Both the position numbers and the translations under genes were made by a program. Shown here piece after piece: positions 30,821 through 39,824 of a DNA stretch of 64,000 bases; positions within the stretch are counted from its first letter, which is position 1; each line of letters starts with the position of its first letter. The stretch comes from Rheinheimera sp. SA_1 (GTDB taxonomy: Bacteria > Pseudomonadota > Gammaproteobacteria > Enterobacterales > Alteromonadaceae), in the NCBI RefSeq assembly GCF_001669775.1, contig NZ_LXWK01000002.1, positions 1 to 64,000 on the forward strand. The letters are read 5' to 3'. The notes beneath the pieces were generated by a model. It had not been told where the DNA came from. It did not search any database and was given only the letters and a program-made list of their open reading frames with translations.

Positions 30821-31213
30821 ATGGATCTGTGGGAAAATTACAAAACCAGCGTGTTTTTGTGCCATCAATCGCTGGGTGATCAAATCGATTTTGCCATTAT
30901 CAGCGCGCAAAATCCGAAAGGTGAAATTTATCCGCTGCAACATAACCTGACATTAAACCGCGAATTCGAAACCCATCTCAACGACTTACATCTGCCATAT
31001 CGCACCTTGATTGGCGCCTCACCCGATTTAACGTTTCAGGAAAACAGCTTTGCCGTGCTCTGTGACAAAGCAATCGCTTTGGATATGGCACTGCAGTTTG
31101 ATCAAAATGCCATTTATTGGGTTGAAGCAGGGCAGTTGTTTCTGGTGCCGGCGTTAATGCCGCAAAATGAAGAATATCTGGGGTTGTATTGCCAGCGGCA
31201 AATTGTGCTTTGA
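30821..31213 (+). CDS. DUF3293 family protein
   Basis: 130-residue soluble protein with the DUF3293 pattern: an N-terminal TSVFLCHQSLG, AIISAQNPKGE, SPDLTFQENSFAV, and a final QNAIYWVEAGQLFLVPAL segment. A good ribosome site (aggag) precedes the ATG by 7 nt. Function unknown for the family. It ends at a hairpin shared with the convergent rsmC. Confidence 0.85.
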   Translation: MDLWENYKTSVFLCHQSLGDQIDFAIISAQNPKGEIYPLQHNLTLNREFETHLNDLHLPYRTLIGASPDLTFQENSFAVLCDKAIALDMALQFDQNAIYWVEAGQLFLVPALMPQNEEYLGLYCQRQIVL

Positions 31214-31254
31214 TTATGGGTCAACTGGTCTAGTTTGATGTAATTTTAGAAGCA

Positions 31255-31284
31255 CGCAACGGGCGGTTAAAAATTCCCGTTGCG
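31255..31284. terminator. Hairpin between convergent genes
   Basis: Perfect 9-bp arms CGCAACGGG and CCCGTTGCG with a 12-nt loop, followed on the plus strand by the AT-rich ATTATTTATCTTTT. It probably ends the DUF3293 transcript and stabilises rsmC from the other side. Confidence 0.6.
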
Positions 31285-31296
31285 ATTATTTATCTT

Positions 31297-32319
31297 TTAG
31301 CTTTTCCGGCTCATATAAACCACAAAACCCTGGCGTCTGGCCAGCTCTTTGACATTGCCAAAGGTCGTTTTTAACCATTCGGCATAAGGTAAATGCGCGT
31401 TGGCGACTATTGTCAGGCTGCCACCACTTTTCAGTTTGCCCTTACTGTCATCAATAAACTTCTGCGCCACGCTGTAGTCGGTTTTGATCCCGGTATGAAA
31501 CGGCGGATTACTAATAATGTGGTCAAACAGCGGTGTGCCATTTGGCATACCGTCGGCGGCCAGCACAGTGGCAGTTTGCTGATTTAGCGCGAAAGTCGCT
31601 TTGCTGCTATCAACCGCTAAGGCGCTGACGTCTGAGCAATACATTTTTAAAGCTGGCTGTTGCTGCAATAAATAGCTACCGACAATACCGGCGCCGCAGG
31701 CAAAATCCAGCACTGTACCCTGATGAATATGGGCCACATGCTCTAATAAAATCGCGGTGCCAATATCTAACTTGCCGTGATTAAACACACCAGGCAAGGA
31801 GCAGAATTTAATGCTGCTATTCGCAGTTTTGGCGCTGAATTGTTGCATGGCAATGGTTGGTTGTGGTTTATCCGCCAAACCATTTAATGCAAACCACAGA
31901 CAATGTTTGGCATTGTCCAGTTTATGCGCGGTAAGCCCAAGTTTTTCAGCATGACCGGTTAAGCTTTTGATGCCGCCTTTGTTGTCACCCACCAGATAAA
32001 CTTCGGTTTTGGCAGTGATGTTTACCGTGAGTTGCGACAGGCTAAACGATAGTTGCTCTTTACTTTTTGGGTAGAAAATAACAACAGTATCAAAGACTTC
32101 TTCGGTGGAAAGCGACACAGAGAAAAAGCACGGAGCTTCTGATTGTGCCTGCCAGCTGTTGGCAACGGTCTTGTCCGTGGTATAGCAAAACAGCTGCAGT
32201 TCAGGGGCTGCCTGCGCCAGTTCACGGGCCAAATCGTCGGCCATAGGTTCAACCAGCAGCACTTTGCCGGTTAAGTCGTTGATATTTCTAAGCAGCAGTT
32301 GACTCGGTGGGGTCAGCAT
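31297..32319 (-). CDS. rsmC: 16S rRNA (guanine1207-N2)-methyltransferase
   Basis: 340-residue RsmC, which methylates N2 of G1207 in 16S rRNA in the 30S subunit using SAM. Two related methyltransferase domains are seen: a degenerate N-terminal one (about 1-170) and the catalytic C-terminal one with LDFACGAGIVGSYLL (SAM loop) and the NPPFH motif. The start overlaps the trmB stop by one base (TAATG), so the two RNA methyltransferase genes form an operon. Length matches the family (E. coli 343). Confidence 0.95.
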   Translation of the reverse strand: MLTPPSQLLLRNINDLTGKVLLVEPMADDLARELAQAAPELQLFCYTTDKTVANSWQAQSEAPCFFSVSLSTEEVFDTVVIFYPKSKEQLSFSLSQLTVNITAKTEVYLVGDNKGGIKSLTGHAEKLGLTAHKLDNAKHCLWFALNGLADKPQPTIAMQQFSAKTANSSIKFCSLPGVFNHGKLDIGTAILLEHVAHIHQGTVLDFACGAGIVGSYLLQQQPALKMYCSDVSALAVDSSKATFALNQQTATVLAADGMPNGTPLFDHIISNPPFHTGIKTDYSVAQKFIDDSKGKLKSGGSLTIVANAHLPYAEWLKTTFGNVKELARRQGFVVYMSRKS

Positions 32320-33056
32320 TAATTTGTCTTCTTAAACATTAAATCCCAAACACCATGGCCTAACTTCACGCCACGGTTTTCGAATTTGGTGAGAGGCCGG
32401 TTGTCCGGGCGGGGCACATATAAATTGTCGGTTGCCAGGTTCTGATAGCCCTCGGCGGCAGTCATCACTTCCAGCATATGTTCGGCGTAGTTTTCCCAGT
32501 CGGTCGCCATATGAAATACACCGCCGATTTTCAGCTTGCGGCGTAGCACCTGGACAAAGTCAGGTTGCACGATACGGCGTTTATGGTGACGGGTTTTGTG
32601 CCATGGATCCGGGAAAAACAGTTGGATGGTGGTTAACGAACCATCGGCGATGCTATCGTTTAGAATTTCGACCGCGTCATGTTCAAACAAGCGGATGTTT
32701 TTTACGCCTTCAGTTTCGGCTTCACCTAAACAAGCACCAACGCCAGGTTTGTGCACTTCAATGCCGATAAAATCCAGTTCTGGCGCAGCTTTCGCCATGG
32801 CGACAAAAGATTTGCCCATCCCAAAACCAATTTCCAGTACCAGATCCGCTTTACGGCCAAACACCTGTTCAAAATCGTAAGGCTGTGGTTGATGTTCCAA
32901 ACCCATGGTTGGCCAGAATAACTCTAAACTGCGCTGCTGGCCTTTGGTTAACCTGCCTTCACGCAGCACAAAACTGCGAATGCGGCGCAGATATTTCGGC
33001 TGTTCGGTGGTTTCATCCTGAGCTGAAGTGGCGGTTGTGTTATCTGGTGTGGTCAT
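32319..33056 (-). CDS. trmB: tRNA (guanine46-N7)-methyltransferase
   Basis: 245-residue TrmB, which makes m7G46 in the tRNA variable loop. It has EIGFGMGKS (SAM loop), [12 protein letters not shown], the signature [15 protein letters not shown] and a C-terminal [10 protein letters not shown]. The N-terminal 20 residues are Thr/Gln-rich and not conserved. It is divergent from mutY, as in E. coli, and followed by rsmC with a one-base overlap. Confidence 0.97.
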   Translation of the reverse strand: MTTPDNTTATSAQDETTEQPKYLRRIRSFVLREGRLTKGQQRSLELFWPTMGLEHQPQPYDFEQVFGRKADLVLEIGFGMGKSFVAMAKAAPELDFIGIEVHKPGVGACLGEAETEGVKNIRLFEHDAVEILNDSIADGSLTTIQLFFPDPWHKTRHHKRRIVQPDFVQVLRRKLKIGGVFHMATDWENYAEHMLEVMTAAEGYQNLATDNLYVPRPDNRPLTKFENRGVKLGHGVWDLMFKKTN

Positions 33057-33188
33057 CTGGACACTCTCTATCGGACATTTTAGCGGCGCACATTATGCGT
33101 GGTAACGCCTATCTACTCAACCGACTTTGCATTGGCAGCGCACAATTGGCGGGTTAGACTGCGCGTTCAGAACGGAGTATCAGCAAGT

Positions 33189-34271
33189 ATGTTGCAGCAG
33201 TTGGTAGTAAAAACATTTCAAAGTCAGGTAGTTAACTGGCAAAAGACCCATGGCCGACATCAATTGCCATGGCAGCAAGCCAGTAATCCTTATCGGGTAT
33301 TAGTTTCAGAACTGATGCTGCAGCAAACCCAGGTCAGTACCGTAATTCCATATTTTAACCGCTGGATGTTGTCTTTTCCGACCGTTGAAGCTTTAGCCAG
33401 TGCCAGTAACGATCAGGTGATGGCGCATTGGCAGGGGTTGGGTTATTACGCCAGAGCCCGTAATCTGCACAAAGCGGCCGTTTATATCAACGAGCTTGGT
33501 GAGTTTCCGGCCACGCTTGCCGAATTATTACTGGTGCCGGGGGTAGGTCGATATACCGCGGGTGCCATTATGTCGTTCGCTTACGACGCTTACGGTCCAA
33601 TTGTCGATGGCAATGTGCGGCGGTTATATGCCCGGTATTTTGCCATCAGCGGCGTGACCAGTAGTTCTGCTGTTGATAAACAGCTATGGACTTTGTCCGA
33701 ACAACTGACACCAAGCGAAAATTGTAAAAGCTTTGCCCAAGGCTTGCTGGATTTAGGCGCCACCATCTGCAAACCCCGGCAGCCATTATGTGAGCAATGC
33801 CCGCTGGCGTTAACCTGTCAGGCGTTATTGCAAAACCGGGTTGATGAACTGCCAACACCCAAACCGAAAAAAACCGTGCCGGTGAAAGACGGGCATTTTC
33901 TTTGGTTGCAACAAGACGGGCAGGTATTGCTGCAAAAACGGCCAGCGCCTGGGATTTGGGCTTCGTTATGGTCGTTGCCGCAAGTCGCAGCTGATGATGT
34001 TTTGCTAAAACAAGCCAAAAAACATGGCGAGTTTGTACACCAATTTACCCATTACAAATTAAACGCCACGGTGTGGCAGCTTGATCACAGCCATTTGGCG
34101 AAGGTGCTGCAGGTGCAAGACTCGGCACAGGAACAACAACCCAGCAGTTGGTACCATAAAAAGCAATTGGCGGAAGTTGGTTTGCCAGCGCCAATCCGCA
34201 GTTTTATCGAGCAACAGCCGGAATTTTTAAACGTAAGCAATTCGCCAATTCCAAAGCCCGACATCGGTTGA
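33189..34271 (+). CDS. mutY: A/G-specific adenine DNA glycosylase
   Basis: 360-residue MutY, which removes adenine mispaired with 8-oxoguanine. Catalytic Glu-41 (SELMLQQTQVS) and Asp-140 (IVDGNVRR), the helix-hairpin-helix VPGVGRYTAGAI and the 4Fe-4S cysteines 194, 201, 204 and 210 (C-x6-C-x2-C-x5-C) are all present. The C-terminal NUDIX-like domain, which reads 8-oxoG, starts near residue 230. The ATG at 33189 matches the family length (E. coli 350); earlier starts only add an unconserved leader. Followed by yggX as in E. coli. Confidence 0.96.
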   Translation: MLQQLVVKTFQSQVVNWQKTHGRHQLPWQQASNPYRVLVSELMLQQTQVSTVIPYFNRWMLSFPTVEALASASNDQVMAHWQGLGYYARARNLHKAAVYINELGEFPATLAELLLVPGVGRYTAGAIMSFAYDAYGPIVDGNVRRLYARYFAISGVTSSSAVDKQLWTLSEQLTPSENCKSFAQGLLDLGATICKPRQPLCEQCPLALTCQALLQNRVDELPTPKPKKTVPVKDGHFLWLQQDGQVLLQKRPAPGIWASLWSLPQVAADDVLLKQAKKHGEFVHQFTHYKLNATVWQLDHSHLAKVLQVQDSAQEQQPSSWYHKKQLAEVGLPAPIRSFIEQQPEFLNVSNSPIPKPDIG

Positions 34272-34312
34272 AGCCAGCAAGGCTAAAATAGATTACAATG
34301 CCGCCGTTCCCA

Positions 34313-34330
34313 CCGGCGACCGCCGGTTTT
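34313..34330 (+). repeat. Short GC hairpin between mutY and yggX
   Basis: CCGGC and GCCGG arms around GACC, then TTTT. It lies 20 nt before the yggX ATG. It may be a weak terminator or attenuator that uncouples yggX from mutY. Confidence 0.45.
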
Positions 34331-34349
34331 GATGGCAGGAGATTGACTG

Positions 34350-34628
34350 ATGGCTCGTGAAGTATTTTGTGTTTATCTGAAAAAGCAGGCACCAGGCCTC
34401 GATTTTCAACTGTACCCGGGTGAACTGGGTAAAAAAATCTTCGATAACATCAGCAAAGAAGCCTTTGCCCTGTGGCAAGCCAAGCAAACCATGCTGATCA
34501 ACGAAAAAAAGCTCAATATGATGAACCTGGAACATCGCAAATTGCTGGAAGAAAACATGCAGCAGTTTTTATTTGAAGGCCAGGAAGTCAAAGTTGATGG
34601 GTATGTTCCTCCTGCGAACGGCAAGTAA
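34350..34628 (+). CDS. yggX: Fe(II)-trafficking/oxidative damage protection protein
   Basis: 92-residue YggX, near the E. coli length (91). It begins [11 protein letters not shown] (Cys-7 conserved), then [26 protein letters not shown], and ends with EGYVPP-like DGYVPP. It protects Fe-S proteins and lowers oxidative DNA damage, and may carry labile iron. It follows mutY, matching the conserved repair/oxidative-stress neighbourhood. It has its own ribosome site (caggag). Confidence 0.96.
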   Translation: MAREVFCVYLKKQAPGLDFQLYPGELGKKIFDNISKEAFALWQAKQTMLINEKKLNMMNLEHRKLLEENMQQFLFEGQEVKVDGYVPPANGK

Positions 34629-34657
34629 CAAGCTATTAATCAGTATTAGGATGAACT

Positions 34658-35593
34658 ATGGCCCGCCGGTTACCACCGTTAAATGCGCTTAAAACTTTCG
34701 AAACTGCTGCCCGCCATTTAAGTTTTACCAAGGCCGCAGAAGAAATGTATGTGACGCAAGCGGCCATCAGTCATCAGATTAAAGCACTGGAAGACCATCT
34801 TGGTCTGAAGCTGTTTATGCGCAAGAATCGCTCGTTGCTGCTGACTGAAGAAGGCCAGGGGTATTTTCTGGATATTAAAGAAATATTCCTGCAGCTGCAT
34901 GAAGCGACTGAAAAACTGCTGGCACGTGGTGCCAAAGGTGCGTTAACCGTCAGTCTGCAGCCAAGTTTTGCCATTCAGTGGTTGGTGCCACGCTTAAGCT
35001 TGTTTAGTGAATTACATCCGGATATTGACGTGCGAATTCGCGCCGTCGATGCCGAAGAAGGTTCGATGAGTGACGACATTGATGTCGCCATTTATTATGG
35101 TCGTGGCAACTGGCGCAATTTGCATTCAGATAAACTGCACACCGAATATTTGTTGCCGGTTTGTTCGCCGATGCTTTTGAATCGCGCCAAACCTTTAAAT
35201 GAGCCGGCCGATTTACGTTTTCATACCTTATTGCACGACACCACCCGTGACGCTTGGAAAGCCTGGTTTACCAGTCAGGGCTTTAAGCATTTTAACGTCA
35301 ATCAGGGGCCGATTTTCAGCCACAGTGCCATGGTGTTGCAGGCGGCCATTCATGGGCAAGGTGTGGCGCTGGCACATAACGTATTGGCAAGACCCGACAT
35401 TAATTCCGGCCGCTTGATAGTGCCGTTTAATCATGTACTGCAAACCAAGGACGCGCATTATCTGGTATGTCGTGATAATCAGACCGAGCTTGGCAAAATT
35501 GCCGCATTCCGGCAGTGGATGATTGAATTGGTGCAACGTGAGCAGGAAGACTTTCAAGAGCAGCAATTTAATATTGCGCCGGTGACTGATTGA
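34658..35593 (+). CDS. gcvA: LysR-type regulator of glycine cleavage
   Basis: 311 residues, strongly GcvA-like: RLPPLNALKTFETAARHLSFTKAAEEMYVTQAAIS forms the winged HTH, and LLTEEGQGYFLDI and GALTVSLQPSFAIQWLVPRLS follow, with the effector domain running to LGKIAAFRQWM. GcvA activates gcvTHP in response to glycine and represses it with GcvR when purines are present. The target operon is at 47406-52019 in this window. The order gcvA-ygdD-rlmM of E. coli is kept, with one hydrolase gene inserted. Confidence 0.95.
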   Translation: MARRLPPLNALKTFETAARHLSFTKAAEEMYVTQAAISHQIKALEDHLGLKLFMRKNRSLLLTEEGQGYFLDIKEIFLQLHEATEKLLARGAKGALTVSLQPSFAIQWLVPRLSLFSELHPDIDVRIRAVDAEEGSMSDDIDVAIYYGRGNWRNLHSDKLHTEYLLPVCSPMLLNRAKPLNEPADLRFHTLLHDTTRDAWKAWFTSQGFKHFNVNQGPIFSHSAMVLQAAIHGQGVALAHNVLARPDINSGRLIVPFNHVLQTKDAHYLVCRDNQTELGKIAAFRQWMIELVQREQEDFQEQQFNIAPVTD

Positions 35594-35595
35594 GT

Positions 35596-36288
35596 ATGCA
35601 GTTGAATACCCAGTTGAGTAAACAGTTCAATGCCACTGATTTTATTGTCGATAAGGCAGAACAGCCGGTTGCCCGATTATTACTGGCACACGGTGCCGGC
35701 GCGCCAATGGACAGTGATTATTTACAGCAGCTGGCGAAGCAATTAGCAGCGCAGGGCATTGAAGTCTGGCGTTTTAACTTTGGTTATATGGCAAAAACGG
35801 TTGCTGGCAAAAAACAACCCCCTTCGAAAGTAGCTACACTTTTGCAGGAAATTGCGGCGGCGATCCGCACCTTGCCCGATGATTTACCGCTGTTTATCGG
35901 TGGCAAATCGATGGGCGGCCGGGTGGCGACGCTGCTGGCAGCTGATGCAGCAGTAGTTGATAAACCATTACTGCCGGGCAAAGTGCAAGGCGTGCTGGCT
36001 TTTGGTTATCCGTTTTGCCCACCGGCAAAAAAGCAGCTTGGTATCGAACCACGGACTTTGCATTTTGCAAAATTGCAACAGCCGTTGTTGATAGTGCAGG
36101 GCGATAGAGATGCTTTTGGTATGCCGGAAGATTTGGCAGGCTATAGTTGGCCTTTGGTTGAAATCAGCTGGCTTGAAGGTGGCGATCACGATTTAAAGAC
36201 GCTAAAACGCCATAGCCACACGCAATCACAATTGCTGACGCAGACGGCCGCTATTGCCAGTATTTTTATCAGGCGGACTTTTTGCTGA
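35596..36288 (+). CDS. KANL3/Tex30-type alpha/beta hydrolase
   Basis: 230 residues with LLLAHGAGAPMDSDYL (oxyanion loop) and the nucleophile elbow GGKSMGGRVA, then LIVQGDRDAFG and a His in EGGDHDLK. This is the compact predicted hydrolase family of COG3571. The ATG at 35596 is 2 nt past the gcvA stop; a TTG at 35590 overlapping that stop is an alternative. Soluble, no signal. It lies between gcvA and ygdD, where E. coli has nothing. Substrate unknown. Confidence 0.8.
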   Translation: MQLNTQLSKQFNATDFIVDKAEQPVARLLLAHGAGAPMDSDYLQQLAKQLAAQGIEVWRFNFGYMAKTVAGKKQPPSKVATLLQEIAAAIRTLPDDLPLFIGGKSMGGRVATLLAADAAVVDKPLLPGKVQGVLAFGYPFCPPAKKQLGIEPRTLHFAKLQQPLLIVQGDRDAFGMPEDLAGYSWPLVEISWLEGGDHDLKTLKRHSHTQSQLLTQTAAIASIFIRRTFC

Positions 36289-36370
36289 ATACGTTAATGA
36301 ATGCTCATTAGTCATCGTCAAATGGCTCTACAACCTACAGACAAAGCACAGTAAAAAAGCTCTGTTTAAG

Positions 36371-36775
36371 ATGGATAAAATTTTGAATCCACAACTTTTA
36401 ATAAAACTAAGCCTTAGCCTGACCGCTCTTTATGGCGCAATAGTGGTTGGCATGTCAGCGGCAATTTCCCATGTATTTCTGGCGCAGTTTAGCGGCAATA
36501 TGTTGGCGTCGTTGCTGAGCAGCACGGCACTGCTGGCGTTTCAGACGCTGGCTTTATTGGCCTTAGGGCTATATTTAAAAACCCTCACCAGCCCAGGTAA
36601 ATTACTGCCTTTAGTGATTATTGGCTGGCATCTGGGTTTATGGATGTTTGTATATACGGTGTGGGCAGGGCTTTTTGCGCTGCCCCTGCATTTTGGTAAG
36701 CTGGCTCCACTGGGCGGTCAGTTGCTGTTAATAAGCTGGCTGTTGCTGGCGGTGATTGCCTGGATCAGGAAATAA
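36371..36775 (+). CDS. ygdD: DUF423 membrane protein, YgdD-like
   Basis: 134 residues, four predicted spans (about 9-32, 42-66, 77-97 and 112-131). It resembles the DUF423 family through LTALYGAIVVGMSAA and the buried polar residues, and through position: gcvA, then this gene, then rlmM, as in E. coli gcvA-ygdD-rlmM. The ATG at 36371 avoids an unlikely N-terminal extension that overlaps the upstream gene. It ends 2 nt before rlmM, so the two are co-translated. Function unknown. Confidence 0.8.
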   Translation: MDKILNPQLLIKLSLSLTALYGAIVVGMSAAISHVFLAQFSGNMLASLLSSTALLAFQTLALLALGLYLKTLTSPGKLLPLVIIGWHLGLWMFVYTVWAGLFALPLHFGKLAPLGGQLLLISWLLLAVIAWIRK

Positions 36776-36777
36776 AG

Positions 36778-37848
36778 ATGAAACAACTAATTTTGTACTG
36801 TCGTGCTGGTTTTGAAAAAGAATGCGCGGCGGAAATTCAGGACAAAGCCGGTCAGCATGGCGTGTTTGGTTATTGCAAACTAAAAAATGACAGCGCCTAT
36901 ATGGTGTTTGAAGCCTATGACAGCGAAGCGCTGGCAAAATTCTATCGTGATTTCCCGTTTGAACAGCTGGTGTTTGTTCGCCAATGGGCGTTAGTGATTG
37001 GTGATTTAATTGAGTTACCACCAACAGATCGCGTCAGTGCTGTGGTTGAGTTGGCGCTTAGTGCAGAACTTAGTCCTTGTGGTGAAATTCGGGTGGAATA
37101 TCCGGATACCAATGATGGTAAAGAATTATCTACGTTAGCGCGTAAGTTAACAGTACCACTGCGCCAAAGCTTGCGTCAGGCTGGTGTGATGTTGCCAAAA
37201 CAACAATCACGCGCGCCGGTGCTGCATTTGTTTTTATTATCGGGCAAACAGGCGTATCTGGCACTGTCGTATCCGGAAAACAGCAGCGAGCTGGAAAACG
37301 GTATTCGCCGGTTAAAGTTTCCGAACGATGCACCAAGTCGCAGCACGCTGAAACTAGAAGAAGCCTTTCTGCAGTTTGTACCACGCGATGAGTGGGAAAC
37401 CCGTTTAACCTCCGGTATGAACGCCGTAGATCTAGGGGCAAGCCCAGGCGGCTGGACTTATCAGTTAGTGATCCGCTCGATGATGGTGGTAGCCATTGAT
37501 AACGGTTTGATGGACCAAAAGCTAATGGACACCGGTCAGGTGAAACATTTTCAGGTGGATGGGTTTAAATTCCGGCCAGAAAAACGCAACGTGCATTGGC
37601 TGGTCTGCGACATGATTGAAAAACCAGACCGGGTTGGCCAACTGATTTGCGACTGGCTGATTAAAGGCTGGTGTCAGGAAAGTATCTTTAACTTAAAACT
37701 GCCGATGAAAAAGCGCTACGAAACCTTACAGGAAATACTGGGTCAGATGCAGGCGCGTTTTGATGAAGCAGGACTTGCAGTAATATTTCAGGCGAAACAT
37801 CTGTTTCACGACCGTGAAGAAGTGACAGTGCATTTGTGTAAGGCATAA
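36778..37848 (+). CDS. rlmM: 23S rRNA (cytidine2498-2'-O)-methyltransferase
   Basis: 356-residue RlmM. It has an N-terminal THUMP-like domain, then the RrmJ-type methyltransferase domain with MNAVDLGASPGGWTYQL (SAM site) and DNGLMDQKLMDTGQV, and the catalytic Lys in FNLKLPMKKRYE. It methylates the ribose of C2498 in 23S rRNA. AGGA precedes the ATG at 36778. Size is near E. coli (366). Followed by a very long perfect hairpin. Confidence 0.95.
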   Translation: MKQLILYCRAGFEKECAAEIQDKAGQHGVFGYCKLKNDSAYMVFEAYDSEALAKFYRDFPFEQLVFVRQWALVIGDLIELPPTDRVSAVVELALSAELSPCGEIRVEYPDTNDGKELSTLARKLTVPLRQSLRQAGVMLPKQQSRAPVLHLFLLSGKQAYLALSYPENSSELENGIRRLKFPNDAPSRSTLKLEEAFLQFVPRDEWETRLTSGMNAVDLGASPGGWTYQLVIRSMMVVAIDNGLMDQKLMDTGQVKHFQVDGFKFRPEKRNVHWLVCDMIEKPDRVGQLICDWLIKGWCQESIFNLKLPMKKRYETLQEILGQMQARFDEAGLAVIFQAKHLFHDREEVTVHLCKA

Positions 37849-37857
37849 ATGTTAATA

Positions 37858-37912
37858 TCGGGGTCAGAGTCAATTGTTAACAGAAACTGTTAACAATTGA
37901 CTCTGACCCCGA
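37858..37912. repeat. Perfect 26-bp inverted repeat, REP-like
   Basis: Arms TCGGGGTCAGAGTCAATTGT-TAACAG and the exact reverse complement CTGTTAACAATTGACTCT-GACCCCGA are joined by an AAA loop. GTTAA and TTAAC lie just outside. It lies between convergent rlmM and the M28 peptidase gene. The GGGGTCAGAGT core is like the repeats that accompany REP-associated tyrosine transposases in several gammaproteobacteria; no such transposase is in the window. It would stop or stabilise transcripts from both sides. Confidence 0.85.
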
Positions 37913-37922
37913 GGTTAACAAA

Positions 37923-39626
37923 TTACTGCTGGGTATTAATCTTTAAGCCAATAGTCTTGCCAAAAAACGATTCTTTTAACCACTGCGGCCGTTGCTCAGT
38001 GTTGGCAATTTCTTCGATAATCGCCATGTTGATATCGGCAAACAGCGCGCCTGAGTCATAGCGAATAGCACCAAAATCTTTGGTTAAACCCGCAACGTCA
38101 TCTGTTGGTTTATGGTAATGCTTGGCGAAGAATTTACCCCAAATCTCGCCACCTTTTTGCGCTGGATCTTTTGAGGTAAAACCAGTCATCAGAAACACTG
38201 CCGGCACGCCTTTTTTCACTAAAGTGTAGTGATCTGAGCGGGTAAAAATGGCCTGCTCTGGCATTGGATCAGCACTTAACTTAATGCCGTGTTTGGCCGT
38301 CGCACGACCTACAGTGGCGCCCAGTGTTGAATGGTTGGCGCCAAAGGCAACCATATCAGCGAATGGATAAAGCAGTACCGGCATATCCAGATTGACGTTA
38401 GCAACCAGCGATTCGATTGGTTTGACCGGATAATGGGCAAAATAATCAGCACCTAACAGGCCTTTTTCTTCACCGGTCACCGCAACAAACAAAATAGAAC
38501 GTTTTGGTTTTACTGCAGATTCTGTATACAAACGGGCTGTTTCCAACAGAATGGCGACACCAGCGGCGTTGTCCATCAGACCGTTGTTAATTTTGTCTTT
38601 TGAACGTAAGTCGTTACCAATACCGATGTGATCAGAGTGCGCTGTCACGACTACGTATTCGTTTTTAAGGACTGGATCAGAACCTTCCAGTACGGCAGCG
38701 ACGTTTTGGCTTTGGATCATGCTATGGCTGGATTCACGGGTCAGGCTGGCAGAAGTGGGCAGGGCGAAACCTTTTGGCACTTCTTTCTTTTCCAGCATGG
38801 CATAAATTTGTTCCAGGCTTTTCGGCGCATCGGCAAACAAAGTTTTGGCCGCATCCATGTGCATATAAGCGCTGACTTTAATCGCCGGATAATCTTTTTC
38901 CGCCACACCTTTAGCGTTGACCCAGCTTAAATCCGGGCTGTTCAGGTACAACAAGCTATTGGCATATGGCCGGGTTTTTTCAGCTTCCGGTGTATGCACT
39001 GAAATAATCCCAATGGCACCACGTTCAGCGGCTAAACGAGTTTTTTGCGAGCTTAAGTGTGCCGCTTCTTCACTTGGCAGTTTGTGTGGGCGACCTGGCA
39101 ACATCACTACAATTTTGCCTTTCACATCAAGGCCGGCGTAATCGTCAATGCCAAATTCCGGAGACACCATGCCGTAACCAACAAAGACTAAATCGGCCTT
39201 TACTGCAACTTTACCGTCGTGGCTACTAGAGCGGGTGATAAAGTGTTTTGGATAAGGCACCACAGTATCTACGCCCTTGTGGTGCAGCGTCAGACCAGCG
39301 CTGTGTTTAACCAGTTGGCCTTTTTTCAGGTTCATTTTTTGAAAATAACCTGGTTGCCCGTTAACCAGATCGCCAGCCGGCTTTAAGCCAAGCTGTTTAA
39401 AGTTGGTCGCAATATACTGGCTTGCGATCAAGTGACCCTGGCTACCGGTATCGCGGCCTTCGAGTGCATCGTCGGCTAAAAAGGTCATATGGGCTTCAAT
39501 GCGATTGGCATCGGCGGCGGTTTGGGTGCTGGCTGCTGGAGCTACAGCGGTTTGGCTGCTGGCGCACGCACCAAGCACGAACAACGACAACGCAGATGAC
39601 AGTGTCATCCAAGGTTTGATTGACAT
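37923..39626 (-). CDS. M28 family zinc peptidase, lipoprotein
   Basis: 567 residues. The N-terminus has a lipobox (VLGACASS, Cys near residue 21) after a signal sequence, so it is envelope-anchored. A PA domain (about 150-290) is inserted before the M28 peptidase core. Zinc and catalytic residues are seen in VTAHSDHIG (His), LMDNAAGVA (Asp), TGEEKGLLGADY (Glu-Glu), NVNLDMPV (Asp) and SDHYTLVKKGVP (His). It is probably an aminopeptidase that trims peptides in the periplasm. The start at 39626 is supported by a GGAA site; earlier codons give a poorer signal peptide. Confidence 0.9.
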   Translation of the reverse strand: MSIKPWMTLSSALSLFVLGACASSQTAVAPAASTQTAADANRIEAHMTFLADDALEGRDTGSQGHLIASQYIATNFKQLGLKPAGDLVNGQPGYFQKMNLKKGQLVKHSAGLTLHHKGVDTVVPYPKHFITRSSSHDGKVAVKADLVFVGYGMVSPEFGIDDYAGLDVKGKIVVMLPGRPHKLPSEEAAHLSSQKTRLAAERGAIGIISVHTPEAEKTRPYANSLLYLNSPDLSWVNAKGVAEKDYPAIKVSAYMHMDAAKTLFADAPKSLEQIYAMLEKKEVPKGFALPTSASLTRESSHSMIQSQNVAAVLEGSDPVLKNEYVVVTAHSDHIGIGNDLRSKDKINNGLMDNAAGVAILLETARLYTESAVKPKRSILFVAVTGEEKGLLGADYFAHYPVKPIESLVANVNLDMPVLLYPFADMVAFGANHSTLGATVGRATAKHGIKLSADPMPEQAIFTRSDHYTLVKKGVPAVFLMTGFTSKDPAQKGGEIWGKFFAKHYHKPTDDVAGLTKDFGAIRYDSGALFADINMAIIEEIANTEQRPQWLKESFFGKTIGLKINTQQ

Positions 39627-39705
39627 AAATGTTCCAAAAAATTGCAAAATGTTGAGGGGTTCTGACTGCGGATGGTCAGGTTAAAAACACGTCAGACTAT
39701 CATGA

Positions 39706-39732
39706 AAAGAAAAAGCCGCCTTAAAGGCGGCT
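39706..39732 (-). terminator. Terminator of the CNNM/CorC-type gene
   Basis: AGCCGCCTT and AAGGCGGCT arms around a single A (effective loop about 5 nt), followed on the minus strand by TTTTTCTTTT. It lies about 95 nt past the stop of the 39825-41153 gene and upstream of the M28 gene. Confidence 0.85.
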
Positions 39733-39824
39733 GATAAACTGCGGTGAACTGTCGGATTAAAGCGGCAAAAGCCGAGCTCTTGTAACAAAGTATAACCAAG
39801 TGTCGCTAATTTAGCGCCAGTCGC

